Numbered from the stretch's first letter, positions 45,590-54,337 are shown. The stretch is 64,000 nucleotides of DNA from Anaerolineaceae bacterium oral taxon 439 (GCA_001717545.1 CP017039.1:2728001-2792000); one strand, 5' to 3'. Notes: generated by a model not told the origin, from the letters alone. Made by a program: numbers and translations.

Positions 45590-46618
45590 TCAGCGCGCCC
45601 CGGCAACGTCGGTCGCAGAAGCGTAATCGGCGGGAAGCTGAAGCTCAAACTTCGACATGATCTCAGAGTTGTAAACCGGGAATGAATCCTTGACAACCCG
45701 CACCGGCATCGTCATGACATCTTCCCCCTTGAGAATCTCCCCCGCCATCTCGCCGGTCAGGATCCCCAGCGCGACATAGTCGAGCGATTCCGACGCAACG
45801 CAGCCATAGCGCGCGACCTGCTCGATTTCGGAACCGAAAATCGGAATCCCGGCGGGATCCGTCGCGTTCGTCACGACGGAGAAATTGTTGACAACGTTAT
45901 TATCGGTAACGTTATTCATGACGTCGATTTTCTCGGCGATTAACTGCGCCGCGCCCATCGCGACTTCGCTCGCGTCGGTAATCCCGACCGTTTTAATCTC
46001 GAAATCATAATCCTTCGCCGCCTCGGTCAGCGATTCGATCTGCGAAATGGAATTCGCTTCGCTCGTCGTGTATAAAACGCCGATCGTCTTCGCTTCCGGG
46101 AGGAACGCACGGATCATCTTCAGCTGCCCGTCGAAATTGAGCGTGTCCGTCGTCCCCGTCGCGCCGGTATCCGGGAAATCGAGAGAGCGGACCAGCCCGG
46201 CGCTGACCGGATCGGAAACCGCGGAAAAAACGACCGGAATCTGCGCGTCACGGGCGGCGGCGTAGGCGGCGACGGCGGAGGGCGTCGCGATCGCGATAAT
46301 CATGTCATAATTCTTCGAAACGAAGCTCGCGGCGGCAAGATTATTCGTCTCGATCTCGCCCATCCCATTGACGAATTCAATCGTCGCGGAAATACCGTCG
46401 ATAAAGCCGGTGTTTTTCAAGCCCTCGATAATCCCCTCATAGCAGTTATCCAGGCTCGCGTGCGGCGCGAACTGAAGAATCCCGATTTTAACGAGATTCG
46501 CTTCCGCGGCCGCCGTCGCGGCGACGGCGTCGTCGTCCTGCGCGCTGACCGGCGATCCGGCGAAAAAGAACGACGCTAAAACGACCAAACCAACAACAAT
46601 CCCAACAAAACGTTTCAT
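45590..46618 (-). CDS. ABC transporter substrate-binding protein (PF04392 type)
   Basis: About 342 residues. A signal peptide is clear: MKRFVGIVVGLVVLASFFFA followed by a processing site before QDDD, so it is exported. The mature protein has the ABC_sub_bind fold: KIGILQFAPHASLDNCYEGI, then VFSAVSDPVSAGLVRS. Starting at the second of two adjacent ATGs (46618) gives GGAGG six bases upstream. First gene of the transporter operon, just downstream of the Trp T-box, supporting tryptophan or a tryptophan-like ligand. Confidence 0.9.
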   Translation of the reverse strand: MKRFVGIVVGLVVLASFFFAGSPVSAQDDDAVAATAAAEANLVKIGILQFAPHASLDNCYEGIIEGLKNTGFIDGISATIEFVNGMGEIETNNLAAASFVSKNYDMIIAIATPSAVAAYAAARDAQIPVVFSAVSDPVSAGLVRSLDFPDTGATGTTDTLNFDGQLKMIRAFLPEAKTIGVLYTTSEANSISQIESLTEAAKDYDFEIKTVGITDASEVAMGAAQLIAEKIDVMNNVTDNNVVNNFSVVTNATDPAGIPIFGSEIEQVARYGCVASESLDYVALGILTGEMAGEILKGEDVMTMPVRVVKDSFPVYNSEIMSKFELQLPADYASATDVAGAR

Positions 46619-46709
46619 CATTATCCTCCATAAAAGGTCTGTCAGGCGGCATACCGCCGCGGCGATTCAGCGGGGATCAGCGTCTCTCGGTCGGCTCGCT
46701 CGCTTAATC

Positions 46710-46985
46710 AAAAAGCCCCTGTCCCCTATGGGACAAGAGCCGACTCCTGCGATACCACCCAAATTGACGTTTTCACGCCCACTCGCTTCACGCACCATCA
46801 TGCGTGCCCGGCTTGGTAACGGATCGGGTTCCCGTCAAGACCTACTGCGCGTCTAAGCGGTTCAGCCTGCCCTCGGAAGACCATTCATTGACTTTCGCCT
46901 GCCCCGTTTCCACCATCCGGAGCTCTCTGTGAGACGCTTTTACGTCAGGTACTCTTCTTCCTCATCGGTTTACGTATATCAAATT
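46710..46985 (-). promoter_or_regulatory. T-box riboswitch, tryptophan specifier
   Basis: Minus strand. T-box core GGGTGGTATCGC at 46760-46749, then a terminator: GCTCTTGTCCC (46740-46730) pairs with GGGACAGGGGC (46725-46715) with two G-U pairs, followed by five T residues. In stem I the arm GGAAGA (46961-46956) pairs with TCTTCC (46880-46875), with AGAGTA on the 5' side of the specifier loop. Directly before the 3' arm, the triplet after GAA is TGG (46883-46881), the Trp codon. So uncharged tRNA-Trp should switch on the downstream ABC transporter. Confidence 0.93.
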
Positions 46986-46991
46986 GATACT

Positions 46992-47019
46992 ATTGTATGC
47001 CGCTTTTCGGTTTTGTCAA
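46992..47019 (-). promoter_or_regulatory. Promoter of the Trp T-box transcript
   Basis: TTGACA (47019-47014) and TACAAT (46997-46992) on the minus strand, 16 bases apart, directly upstream of the T-box stem I. Confidence 0.8.
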
Positions 47020-47029
47020 GAGGAACCGT

Positions 47030-47054
47030 AAAAAAAACCGTGACAACATCACGG
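47030..47054 (-). terminator. Intrinsic terminator of the aldo/keto reductase-like gene
   Basis: CCGTGA and TCACGG (47054-47049 and 47043-47038 on the minus strand) form a six-bp stem with a five-base loop, followed by eight T residues. The hairpin includes the stop codon of the gene. Confidence 0.8.
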
Positions 47055-47942
47055 CGCGAATTCCTGAATATGCGCGATCTGGTCCTCGGTCAGCGTAAAC
47101 CCGAACGACAATCGGTTATGCTCCTCCTGCGCGGAAGTTTTCGCTCCCGCGACCGGAATCGCCCCCTTCGCGGAGATCCAGTTCAACGCCACCTGCCCGC
47201 AGTCCATCCCCTGATACTCCGAGCCGATCGCGTTCAGCAGGTGAATCAACAGGTCAAGCCGTTCAAAACGGAACCGCTCCGCCAGGCTCCGCCTGACCCC
47301 GTTCGCCGGCGCGTCGTAGATATATTTCCCGGTCAGCAGACCCATCGCCAGCGGACTCTCCGCCAGGAACGGAATATTCTGCTCCCTGCAATACGCCAGC
47401 GCGCCGCTCCGTTCCGCCTCCCGGTTCAGCAGGTTATACTCCCCCGCGACCGCCGTCAGCGCGACGCCGTACTGCGCCAGGCGCTCCCGGAACGGTTCAA
47501 GCTCCTCCGCGCGGAAATTCGCGACGCCTACGTTCCGGATCCTTCCCGCCTCGACCCCCTCCGCGGCGCATTCCGCCATCAGGTCCAGCCCCATCCAGCC
47601 TGTCGGACGCTCCAGCAGGTAAAGATCGATCGAATCCCGCCCCAGCCGCGCTAACGACCGGCGCAGCGCCGCGTCAAATTCCTTCCGCCCGAAACGCCAG
47701 ACGCGCGGGACGTACTTCGTCGCCAGGAACGCGTTCCCGTACGGCGCGGTCAGCCTCCCCAACAGCGCCTCCCCGAATCCGTCTGAAAAGCTCTCGCTCG
47801 TAAAGAAATAGCGGCTCCCGTCGGAAATCGCCGTCCTGACCAGCGATTCCAGATCCTTTTCTTCAAAATCGATCCCATAATCCCAAATCAGGCGATTTCC
47901 CCAGGCCCAGGTCCCAATGGCGATTTTAAAAAAAGGCAGCAT
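47049..47942 (-). CDS. Aldo/keto reductase-like protein lacking catalytic residues
   Basis: 297 residues with the length and layout of aldo/keto reductases (TIM barrel, NADPH-binding). Aligned by eye with the family motif (D-T-A-E-x-Y), the protein reads FTSESF, so the catalytic Asp is Phe47 and the catalytic Tyr is Phe52. The Lys is kept (ATK, residue 76). The catalytic His in the usual LYxLHRP segment is Glu111 (LYLLERPTG). Three of four catalytic residues are thus lost. The C-terminal NADPH-binding region (IPVAGAKTSAQEE) is roughly kept. It probably binds a nucleotide or small molecule without the usual chemistry. ATG 47942 is the chosen start, with no strong ribosome site. Confidence 0.85.
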   Translation of the reverse strand: MLPFFKIAIGTWAWGNRLIWDYGIDFEEKDLESLVRTAISDGSRYFFTSESFSDGFGEALLGRLTAPYGNAFLATKYVPRVWRFGRKEFDAALRRSLARLGRDSIDLYLLERPTGWMGLDLMAECAAEGVEAGRIRNVGVANFRAEELEPFRERLAQYGVALTAVAGEYNLLNREAERSGALAYCREQNIPFLAESPLAMGLLTGKYIYDAPANGVRRSLAERFRFERLDLLIHLLNAIGSEYQGMDCGQVALNWISAKGAIPVAGAKTSAQEEHNRLSFGFTLTEDQIAHIQEFAP

Positions 47943-48095
47943 GCTTCATCATCTCATTTCGTTGGCTCGTCCGATTCTTCTTTTCCAAATTATACAGGGA
48001 ATACACCGTAAAAGTCCGCCGAACGCCCTATAATAAAAGAAGTCAGAAGAACCCGTCCGAAAAAACGTCGGGCCGCTAAAGGAGGAGAGACAACG

Positions 48096-49601
48096 ATGAA
48101 TCAACTTATCGCCGCGATCGATCAGGGAACAACCAGCACCCGCGCCATGATTTTCAACCGGGACGCGGAAATCCTCGCCAATCGCCAGCTGCCGCATGAA
48201 CAGATTTTTCCGCGGCCGGGCTGGGTCGAGCATGATCCGCTCGAAATTTCAGCGAAAGTCCGCGAAACGCTCGCCGCGGCGATCGCCGACAGCGGACGGA
48301 CCGTGAACGACGTCGCCGCAATCGGAATCACGAACCAGCGCGAAACGACGGTCGTCTGGAACCGGGAAACCGGGATGCCATACCTGAACGCGATCGTCTG
48401 GCAGGACACGCGCACCGGAAAGCTCTGCGACCAGCTGTCGCGGCGGATCGGCGGAATCGATCGTTTCCGCGCCCGGACCGGGCTCCCGATCTCGGTCTAT
48501 TTTTCCGCGATCAAGCTGCGCTGGCTTTTCGACGAGGTTGAAGGGCTGATCGATGAAGCGCGGGCCGGGCGCCTCCTCTTCGGAACGATCGACAGCTGGC
48601 TGATCTGGAACCTGACCGGCGGGGTCAACGGCGGGAACCACCTGACCGACGTTACCAACGCATCGCGGACGATGATGATGAATCTTGAGACGCTCGACTG
48701 GGACGACGAGATCCTCGCTGAATTAGATATTCCGCGCGCGGTCCTCCCGGAGATTCGGCCTTCGGCCTCCTTTTTCGGAACGGCAAAGCTCGACGGGCAT
48801 GAAATCCCGATCCGCGCCGTCTTCGGGGATCAACATGCCGCGCTCTTCGGCCAGAACTGTTTCCGTCCCGGCGAGGGAAAAAACACGTACGGAACCGGCT
48901 GTTTCCTGCTGATGAATACCGGTTCAACCGCGATCCGTTCCGAAAACGGCCTGATTACAACCGTTGGATATCAGCTCGACGGGCAGCCGCCAGTTTACGC
49001 GCTCGAAGGCTCGGTCGCGATGACCGGCGCGCTCGTCCAATGGCTCAGGGATAACCTCGGCCTGATCCAGCGGTCTGAAGAAATCGAATCCCTGGCACGC
49101 TCGGTCGAAGATAACGGCGACGTCTATATCGTTCCCGCGTTTTCCGGCCTCTTCGCGCCGTACTGGCGTTCAGACGCACGCGGCGTCTTCGCCGGGCTGA
49201 CCCGATTCACGAACCGCGGCCATATCGCGCGAGCTATCCTGGAATCGACCGCGTTTCAGGTCATGGAAGTCGTCGAAGCCATGCGCAAGGATTCGGGCGT
49301 CAACCTGACCTCGTTAAAAGTCGACGGCGGAATGACCGTCAACGAACTCCTGATGCAGTTTCAGGCGGACATCCTGGACGTTCCGATCGTTCGTCCGAAA
49401 AACCGTGAGTCGACCGCGCTCGGCGCGGCCTTCGGAGCCGGCCTCTCCGCCGGAATCTGGCGCACGACCGAAGAGCTGGCCCGATTCAATGAAATCGACC
49501 GCGTCTGGGAACCGGATATCGCCGCATCAAAGCGCCTTGACCTTTGCATGAAATGGCGCAAAGCCGTGACCAAATCGTTCGGCTGGATCGATGAAACCTA
49601 A
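48096..49601 (+). CDS. glpK: Glycerol kinase
   Basis: 501 residues, standard length. Phosphorylates glycerol to glycerol 3-phosphate. [16 protein letters not shown] is the N-terminal phosphate loop, [17 protein letters not shown] and [17 protein letters not shown] are the glycerol-contacting segments, [12 protein letters not shown] and [17 protein letters not shown] the adenosine side. GGAGGAGAG is upstream of ATG 48096. No glycerol facilitator or dehydrogenase gene is nearby. The TAA stop (49599-49601) is followed, in the same frame, by about 650 bases without a stop, consisting mainly of six tandem repeats. Confidence 0.95.
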   Translation: MNQLIAAIDQGTTSTRAMIFNRDAEILANRQLPHEQIFPRPGWVEHDPLEISAKVRETLAAAIADSGRTVNDVAAIGITNQRETTVVWNRETGMPYLNAIVWQDTRTGKLCDQLSRRIGGIDRFRARTGLPISVYFSAIKLRWLFDEVEGLIDEARAGRLLFGTIDSWLIWNLTGGVNGGNHLTDVTNASRTMMMNLETLDWDDEILAELDIPRAVLPEIRPSASFFGTAKLDGHEIPIRAVFGDQHAALFGQNCFRPGEGKNTYGTGCFLLMNTGSTAIRSENGLITTVGYQLDGQPPVYALEGSVAMTGALVQWLRDNLGLIQRSEEIESLARSVEDNGDVYIVPAFSGLFAPYWRSDARGVFAGLTRFTNRGHIARAILESTAFQVMEVVEAMRKDSGVNLTSLKVDGGMTVNELLMQFQADILDVPIVRPKNRESTALGAAFGAGLSAGIWRTTEELARFNEIDRVWEPDIAASKRLDLCMKWRKAVTKSFGWIDET

Positions 49602-50255
49602 GCTGCGCGCGACGCCTCCGCGGCAGATTTCCGAAAAATCAACCTGAGCGACGCCGCCGCGGAGGAAATCAGAAAACTGAACCTTCGGGAGATTGAGAGC
49701 CTGAGAAAAAGAGAGCCCGCGGCAGCCTTCCGAAAAATCGACTTGAGCGACGCCGCCGCGGAAGAAATCGGGAAATTGAATCTTCGGGAGATTGAGAGCC
49801 TGAGAAAAAGAGGGACCGCGGCAGCCTTCCGAAAAATCAACCTGTGCGACGCCGCCGCGGAAGAAACCAGAAAATTGAACCTTCAGGAGATTGAGAGCCT
49901 GAGAAAAAGAGAGCCCGCGGCAGCCTTCCGGAAAATCAGCCTGTGCGACGCCGCCGCGGAAGAAATCGGGAAATTGAACCTTCGGGAGATTGAGAGTCTG
50001 AGAGAAAGAGGGCCCGCGGCAGTCTTCCGAAAAATCGACCTGAGCGACGCCCCGGCGGAAGAAATCGGGAAATTGAACCTTCGGGAGATTGAGAGCCTGA
50101 GAAAAAGAGAGCCCGCGGCAGCCTTCCGAAAAATCGACCTGAACGACGCCGCCGCGGAAGAAATCGGGAAATTGAATCTTCGGGAGATTGAGAGCCTGAG
50201 AAAAAGAGAGCCCGCGGTCCTCTTTCTCTCAGAAAGAAAAAAATCTCTCCTTTAG
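49602..50255 (+). other. Open frame of tandem repeats in phase with glpK
   Basis: From the codon after the glpK TAA the frame stays open to TAG 50253-50255. It encodes AARDASAADF, six copies of a 33-residue unit, and a short basic end (VLFLSERKKSLL). There is no ATG in it; only TTG and CTG codons, none with a ribosome site. Translation would need stop readthrough, an unannotated non-AUG start, or none at all. Units are charged and helix-forming. It could be a non-coding tandem repeat that happens to be open, as 99 is divisible by three. Confidence 0.35.
49629..50222 (+). repeat. Six tandem 99-bp repeats
   Basis: Units begin at 49629, 49728, 49827, 49926, 50025 and 50124. No insertions or deletions between copies. 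Each unit translates as FRKIxLxDAAAEE, then IGKLNLREIESLRKRE, then PAAA with a few substitutions. Base changes between copies include both silent ones (gag/gaa, ctg/ttg, aac/aat) and amino-acid changes (N/D/S at position 5, S/C/N at 7, R/G at 15). The unit is also open on the minus strand. Confidence 0.95.
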
Positions 50256-50271
50256 AGAGAAGAAGAAATAA

Positions 50272-50967
50272 ATGAAGAAAGGCCGAAACATGATCAACAC
50301 AGCCGTCATCCTTCCGGCGTACAACGAAGAAAAGAAACTTCCGGGAATCTTACAGCACCTCAAAAAAACCTTTAAAACCATCGTCGTCGTGGACGACGGA
50401 TCAACAGATCGAACCAAAGCCGTCGCGGAAGCCGAAAGCGTCGTCGTCCTTTCCCGCGGATACAACCTCGGCGTCGGCGCGTCGACGCGGGACGGGCTGC
50501 GGTGGGCGCTGGAAAACGGATTTGACGCCGCGCTGCTGATCGATGCCGACGGGCAGCATGACCCATCCGAAGCGCAGCGATTTATCGAACGCTATGAAGC
50601 GAAGCGGGAGCCGCTGATTATCGGCGCGCGCGACTATAAAAAAATCCCGCTTCGCCGCCGGATCCCGAACACCTTCAGCCGCGTCGTCCTGTCCGCGATC
50701 GCCGGCGAATACCTTGAAGACAACCAATGCGGCTATCGGCTTCTCGACCGGCGCATGATCGAAGCCTTCCTCGAAACCAACGAAGCCGGATACAACTTCG
50801 CGATCGAAATGATCATCGTTTGCCGCGAGCGCGGCTGGGAAATCGGCTGGGTACCCATCTCGACGATCTATCATGACGAGAAGAGCAAGCAAACCGCCTG
50901 GTATCAGATTACCGGGTTCACGAAAATGTCGATCCTGGCGTTCAGACGCCTCCGCCTTTCGAAATAA
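50272..50967 (+). CDS. Family 2 glycosyltransferase (DPM1/GT2-like)
   Basis: About 231 residues. NTAVILPAYNEEKKLPGILQ is the GT-A start, IVVVDDGSTDRT the nucleotide-sugar loop, LLIDADGQHDPSEAQRF the D-x-D-type metal site, and NQCGYRLLDRRMIEAFL the acceptor-side motif. No membrane helices at the C-terminus, so it is a soluble dolichol-phosphate-mannose-synthase-like enzyme; these make polyprenyl-phosphate sugars that PIG-V and GT39-type enzymes use. ATG 50272 is the start; ATG 50290 is an alternative. It lies right after the repeat tract. Confidence 0.85.
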   Translation: MKKGRNMINTAVILPAYNEEKKLPGILQHLKKTFKTIVVVDDGSTDRTKAVAEAESVVVLSRGYNLGVGASTRDGLRWALENGFDAALLIDADGQHDPSEAQRFIERYEAKREPLIIGARDYKKIPLRRRIPNTFSRVVLSAIAGEYLEDNQCGYRLLDRRMIEAFLETNEAGYNFAIEMIIVCRERGWEIGWVPISTIYHDEKSKQTAWYQITGFTKMSILAFRRLRLSK

Positions 50968-50986
50968 GAACCGGCCCCGACATGAA

Positions 50987-51012
50987 GGGAGCCGGAGACA
51001 TCCCCGGCTCCC
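50987..51012. terminator. Hairpin between convergent genes
   Basis: GGGAGCCGG (50987-50995) pairs with CCGGCTCCC (51004-51012), nine perfect pairs. No T tract follows on either strand, so its role as a terminator is plausible from position only. Confidence 0.45.
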
Positions 51013-51030
51013 CTGATTGATAACCCCGGC

Positions 51031-53142
51031 TCAGCGCAGAATCCGCATCGCGTTCAGGACCGCGATCAGCATAATCCCGACATCGGCAAAAACCGCCTGC
51101 CACATGCCGGTCAGCCCCAGCATCCCAAGTATCAGGAAAACCGCCTTGCCAGCCAGACTGAAAATAACGTTCTGACGCACGATCCCGTCCGTCCGCCGCG
51201 CGATCCGGATCGCCTCGGCGATCTTCGTGGGCTCATCCTTCAGGATCACGATATCCGCCGCCTCAATCGCGGCCTCCGATCCCGCGCCCCCCATCGCGAC
51301 ACCGATATCCGCGCGCGCTAAAACCGGAGCGTCGTTAATCCCGTCGCCGACGAAAACGACCGCTCCGGGGCCCGCCTTTTCCTGGATCAGCGTCTCGACG
51401 ACCTCGACCTTCCGATCCGGGAGCAGCTCGCAATACACCTCGGAAATCCCCAGTTCGGAAGCGAACGCTTCCGCCGTCGCCCGATTATCTCCGGTCACCA
51501 ACGCCGTCCGCCGGACGCCGCAGCCTTTCAGCGCCGCGATCGCCGCCGCGCTGTCGGATTTCAGCCGGTCGCCGACGACGATCGTCCCGCCGAAACGCCC
51601 GTCTAACGCAACGTAAACGACCGTACCCGGACGCGCCGACGGTTCGAACGCGATCCCCTCCGCGATCAGCAGCCGATCGTTCCCGACCGCCAGCCGCTTT
51701 CCGTCGAAAACGGCGAGAATCCCCTGGCCCGCGACCTCATGGATCCCGGATATCCGCCCGCGTTCGATCGGATTCCCGAACGCATTGACAATCGACCTTG
51801 CGATCGGATGCGTCGACTCGGATTCAGCGTATGCCGCGGCTTCAAGAAGCACATCTTCCGAAAGCGCCGCCGGAAGAATCCCGGTTACCGTAAAGAACCC
51901 GCGCGTCAGCGTCCCGGTTTTATCGAACGCGACCGTTTCAATATTCCTCAGCAATTCCAGATACGTCGTTCCTTTAAATAGAATCCCGTTCGCGGAAGCT
52001 TTCCCGATCCCGGCGAAATAACTCAACGGAATCGAAATCACGAGCGCGCAGGGGCAGGACGTCACCAGAAAAACGAAACTCCGGCGGACCCAGACCGTCC
52101 AATCCGCCCCGGTCACGAGCGGCGGAACAATCGCCAGGAGCGCCGCCGCCGCGATCACCGCCGGCGTATAAATCTTCGCGAATCGGGTAATAAACCGTTC
52201 CGTCTTCGTCTTCTTTGCTGTCGCGTTTTCGACCAGGTTCAAAATCCGCATGACGGCGGACTCAGCGAACCGCCGGACGACGCGGACCCGGATAACCCCG
52301 CTCAGGTTAATCGATCCGGCGCTGATCTCGTCGCCAACGGCGACGTCACGCGGGATCGATTCCCCGGTCAGCGCCGTCGTATCCAGCGACGACGATCCGC
52401 TGAGAATAACCCCATCGATCGGGACCCGTTCGCCCGGACGGATCAGGATCTCGTCCCCAATCTCCAACGCTTCCGGAACGACCGGAACCGTCTCTCCGTC
52501 AATAAACCGGTTCGCCGATTCCGGACGGATATCCATTAAATCAGAGATCGAGCGCCGCGAACGGGAAACCGCCAGCCCCTGCAGGTATTCGCCAAACTGA
52601 AAAAAGATCATCACCGCCGCCGCCTCGGAAACGTCCCCGAGAACCATCGCGCCGACCGACGCCAGCGTCATCAAAAAAGCCTCGTTGAACCAGTCGCCGC
52701 GACGAAGCTGTTCCAGGGTTTCCAGGAAAACGTCGATCCCCGCGGTTACGTACGCGACGATCAGCAGCATCCGTGCGGCAGCGGGCGAGGCGCCTTCCAC
52801 CAGCAACCCAATCAGGAACAGCGCCAACGCCGCGCAGAGCCGAAAAAGCTTCTTCGCTTCCAGAAAAGCGGAGAAGCCGCCTTCCGCTTCTTTTGCCTCC
52901 GCCTCAGGCGCAGCGGCGCTTTCCGGCGCTCGCACCGTTACCCCGTCCTCGATCTCGTCGACCAGCCGCTGAACCTCGATCAGCGTCAGCCCGCCGTCGC
53001 TTTCAGCGAACTCGATCATCAGCGACTCCTTCATCAAATCGATCGAAGCGGACGCCACCCCGTCCAGCGACCGGATCCGCTCCTCGATTTTCCCGGCGCA
53101 AACCGGGCAAGTCAATCCCCCTAAAACGTAACGTCTGGTCAT
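51031..53142 (-). CDS. Zn/Cd/Pb-exporting P-type ATPase
   Basis: 703 residues. N-terminal heavy-metal-associated domain with CPVC (GGLTCPVCAGKIEERI). About eight membrane helices. SCPCALVIS in helix 6 is the metal site typical of Zn/Cd/Pb pumps, DKTGTLT holds the phosphorylated Asp, and GDGINDAPVLARADIGVAMG is the hinge motif. HPIA (in STHPIARSIV) is the HP motif of PIB ATPases. The start at 53142 is chosen because GGGGGAG lies eight bases upstream. It follows the arsR gene by 21 bases, so the ArsR protein is its metal-responsive repressor. Confidence 0.93.
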   Translation of the reverse strand: MTRRYVLGGLTCPVCAGKIEERIRSLDGVASASIDLMKESLMIEFAESDGGLTLIEVQRLVDEIEDGVTVRAPESAAAPEAEAKEAEGGFSAFLEAKKLFRLCAALALFLIGLLVEGASPAAARMLLIVAYVTAGIDVFLETLEQLRRGDWFNEAFLMTLASVGAMVLGDVSEAAAVMIFFQFGEYLQGLAVSRSRRSISDLMDIRPESANRFIDGETVPVVPEALEIGDEILIRPGERVPIDGVILSGSSSLDTTALTGESIPRDVAVGDEISAGSINLSGVIRVRVVRRFAESAVMRILNLVENATAKKTKTERFITRFAKIYTPAVIAAAALLAIVPPLVTGADWTVWVRRSFVFLVTSCPCALVISIPLSYFAGIGKASANGILFKGTTYLELLRNIETVAFDKTGTLTRGFFTVTGILPAALSEDVLLEAAAYAESESTHPIARSIVNAFGNPIERGRISGIHEVAGQGILAVFDGKRLAVGNDRLLIAEGIAFEPSARPGTVVYVALDGRFGGTIVVGDRLKSDSAAAIAALKGCGVRRTALVTGDNRATAEAFASELGISEVYCELLPDRKVEVVETLIQEKAGPGAVVFVGDGINDAPVLARADIGVAMGGAGSEAAIEAADIVILKDEPTKIAEAIRIARRTDGIVRQNVIFSLAGKAVFLILGMLGLTGMWQAVFADVGIMLIAVLNAMRILR

Positions 53143-53163
53143 TTCACGCACTCCCCCGGCCTG

Positions 53164-53544
53164 TTACCGGTCTTCATTAAGATGTTCGAGCGCCAATTCG
53201 AAAATAGATTGGATATGATCGTCAGCTAACGAATAGAACATGTTCTTCCCATCGCGCCGCGCCGAAACCAGATTATTCGTACGCAGAATCCGCAACTGGT
53301 GCGAAACCGCCGATTTCGTCATGCTCAGCACGTTCGCCAGGTCGCAGACGCACATCTCATGCACATCCAACGCGGATAAAATCCGGACGCGCGTGCTGTC
53401 ACCGAAAACCTTAAAGATATCGGCGAGATCATAGTAGTTCTCCTCGGAAAGCAGCCTGCCGCGGACCAGCTCGACAATATCCTGATGAACCACGGCGCAG
53501 TCGCAAACCTCGTTCACAATTTCCGTTCCCTTTCGAATCTCCAT
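53164..53544 (-). CDS. ArsR/SmtB-family metal-sensing repressor (CadC-like)
   Basis: 126 residues. N-terminal arm with a Cys-x-Cys (VCDCAVVHQD) and the recognition-region motif MCVCDLANVLSMTKSAVSHQ give two cysteine pairs in the arrangement of the CadC alpha3N site, which binds Cd, Pb or Bi. The winged helix is complete to RRDGKNMFYSL. First gene of the two-gene metal-efflux operon with the P-type ATPase. The promoter and operator are directly upstream. Confidence 0.92.
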   Translation of the reverse strand: MEIRKGTEIVNEVCDCAVVHQDIVELVRGRLLSEENYYDLADIFKVFGDSTRVRILSALDVHEMCVCDLANVLSMTKSAVSHQLRILRTNNLVSARRDGKNMFYSLADDHIQSIFELALEHLNEDR

Positions 53545-53571
53545 GACGCCCCTTTCGCTTCGTTCCTTTCA

Positions 53572-53651
53572 ATTGAACGATTGAACAATTGAACAGTTGA
53601 TTTACCGTTCAACTGTTAACGCTATTCTACCGCTATTCAACCTGGTGTCAA
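53572..53651 (-). promoter_or_regulatory. Promoter and ArsR operator region
   Basis: On the minus strand TTGACA (53651-53646) and TAGAAT (53629-53624) are 16 bases apart. Just downstream is a perfect 9-bp inverted repeat, AACAGTTGA (53592-53600) with TCAACTGTT (53609-53617). It is followed by three tandem copies of ATTGAAC (53572, 53580, 53588, plus strand). The position over and after the transcription start suits an ArsR operator. Confidence 0.75.
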
Positions 53652-53971
53652 GAGGGAAACTGAAACCAGAACGCGAAAAAGTTTTAACGTAAACAGCGCT
53701 GTCATTTTATCCGGGGCCCAAAGCGGTCCCCGTTTTATTTTCAGGTATTGATTTCCGTTTTTCCTCTTTCAATATACCGCGTTGCCATTCAGCTCGCTGT
53801 CACGATTCGAGCCGGTCCAGCTCGCCGCGCCCGCTATTCTTTAGGATAATTAAGCGCCTGAGTTCGATTACAATCTATAATAGATAGAAAAACGCAGATA
53901 GAAAAACGCGGATTCGAAGAAACAGGATCCGATCAGAAAAGCGAAAGACTCGGAATAAAAAAGGAACGATC
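53652..53971 (+). other. Intergenic region with an isolated terminator hairpin
   Basis: No gene found. CGGGGCCC (53712-53719) and GGTCCCCG (53725-53732) pair with one mismatch and run into TTTTATTTT, an intrinsic terminator on the plus strand with no plus-strand gene upstream (the arsR gene points away). TATAAT at 53876-53881 is a possible -10 for the gls24-like gene. A 12-base direct repeat, ATAGAAAAACGC, occurs twice at about 53883 and 53898. Confidence 0.5.
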
Positions 53972-54337
53972 ATGCAAAAAGAACAAATGGAAAAAAAAGC
54001 AAGCGGAAATATCTTCGTTTCCCATCGCGCCATATCGGCAATCGCGTATCAAGCCGCGCTTGAATCGTACGGGCTGGTCGGATTAGCGCCGAAGAATAAA
54101 ATGACCGGGTTAAGGAACGTCATCATCAAAGACCCAACCCAGGGCGTTTCAGTTCAATACGACGGAGCGACCGTCATGATCGACTTATATATCGTCGTTG
54201 AATACGGGACCCGGATCACCTCCGTCGCGGCCAGCGTTGCCGATAACGTCCGCTATGCGATCGAGAAACAGACGGGGTTGAACGTCCAATATGTCAACGT
54301 CCACGTCAGGGGACTTCGCGTCAGCCGGGAAAATTAA
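53972..54337 (+). CDS. Asp23/Gls24 family (YloU-like) protein
   Basis: 121 residues. The core SGNIFVSHRAISAIAYQAAL then LESYGLVGLA is the DUF322/Asp23 signature, followed by alternating strands (VSVQYDGATVMIDLYIVVEY) and a C-terminal NVHVRGLRV. In Firmicutes yloU lies next to yloV/fakA in the same way. AAGGA lies eight bases upstream of ATG 53972. Role not established in this group; envelope-stress and membrane-association roles are reported for relatives. Confidence 0.85.
   Translation: MQKEQMEKKASGNIFVSHRAISAIAYQAALESYGLVGLAPKNKMTGLRNVIIKDPTQGVSVQYDGATVMIDLYIVVEYGTRITSVAASVADNVRYAIEKQTGLNVQYVNVHVRGLRVSREN

Noticed and set aside
49598-49840. Minus-strand frame inside the repeat tract
   Set aside because: Mirror of the repeat with no start or ribosome site; low-complexity composition.
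49629-50222. CRISPR-like array
   Set aside because: The units abut without unique spacers, are 99 bp and lack dyad symmetry; no cas genes nearby.
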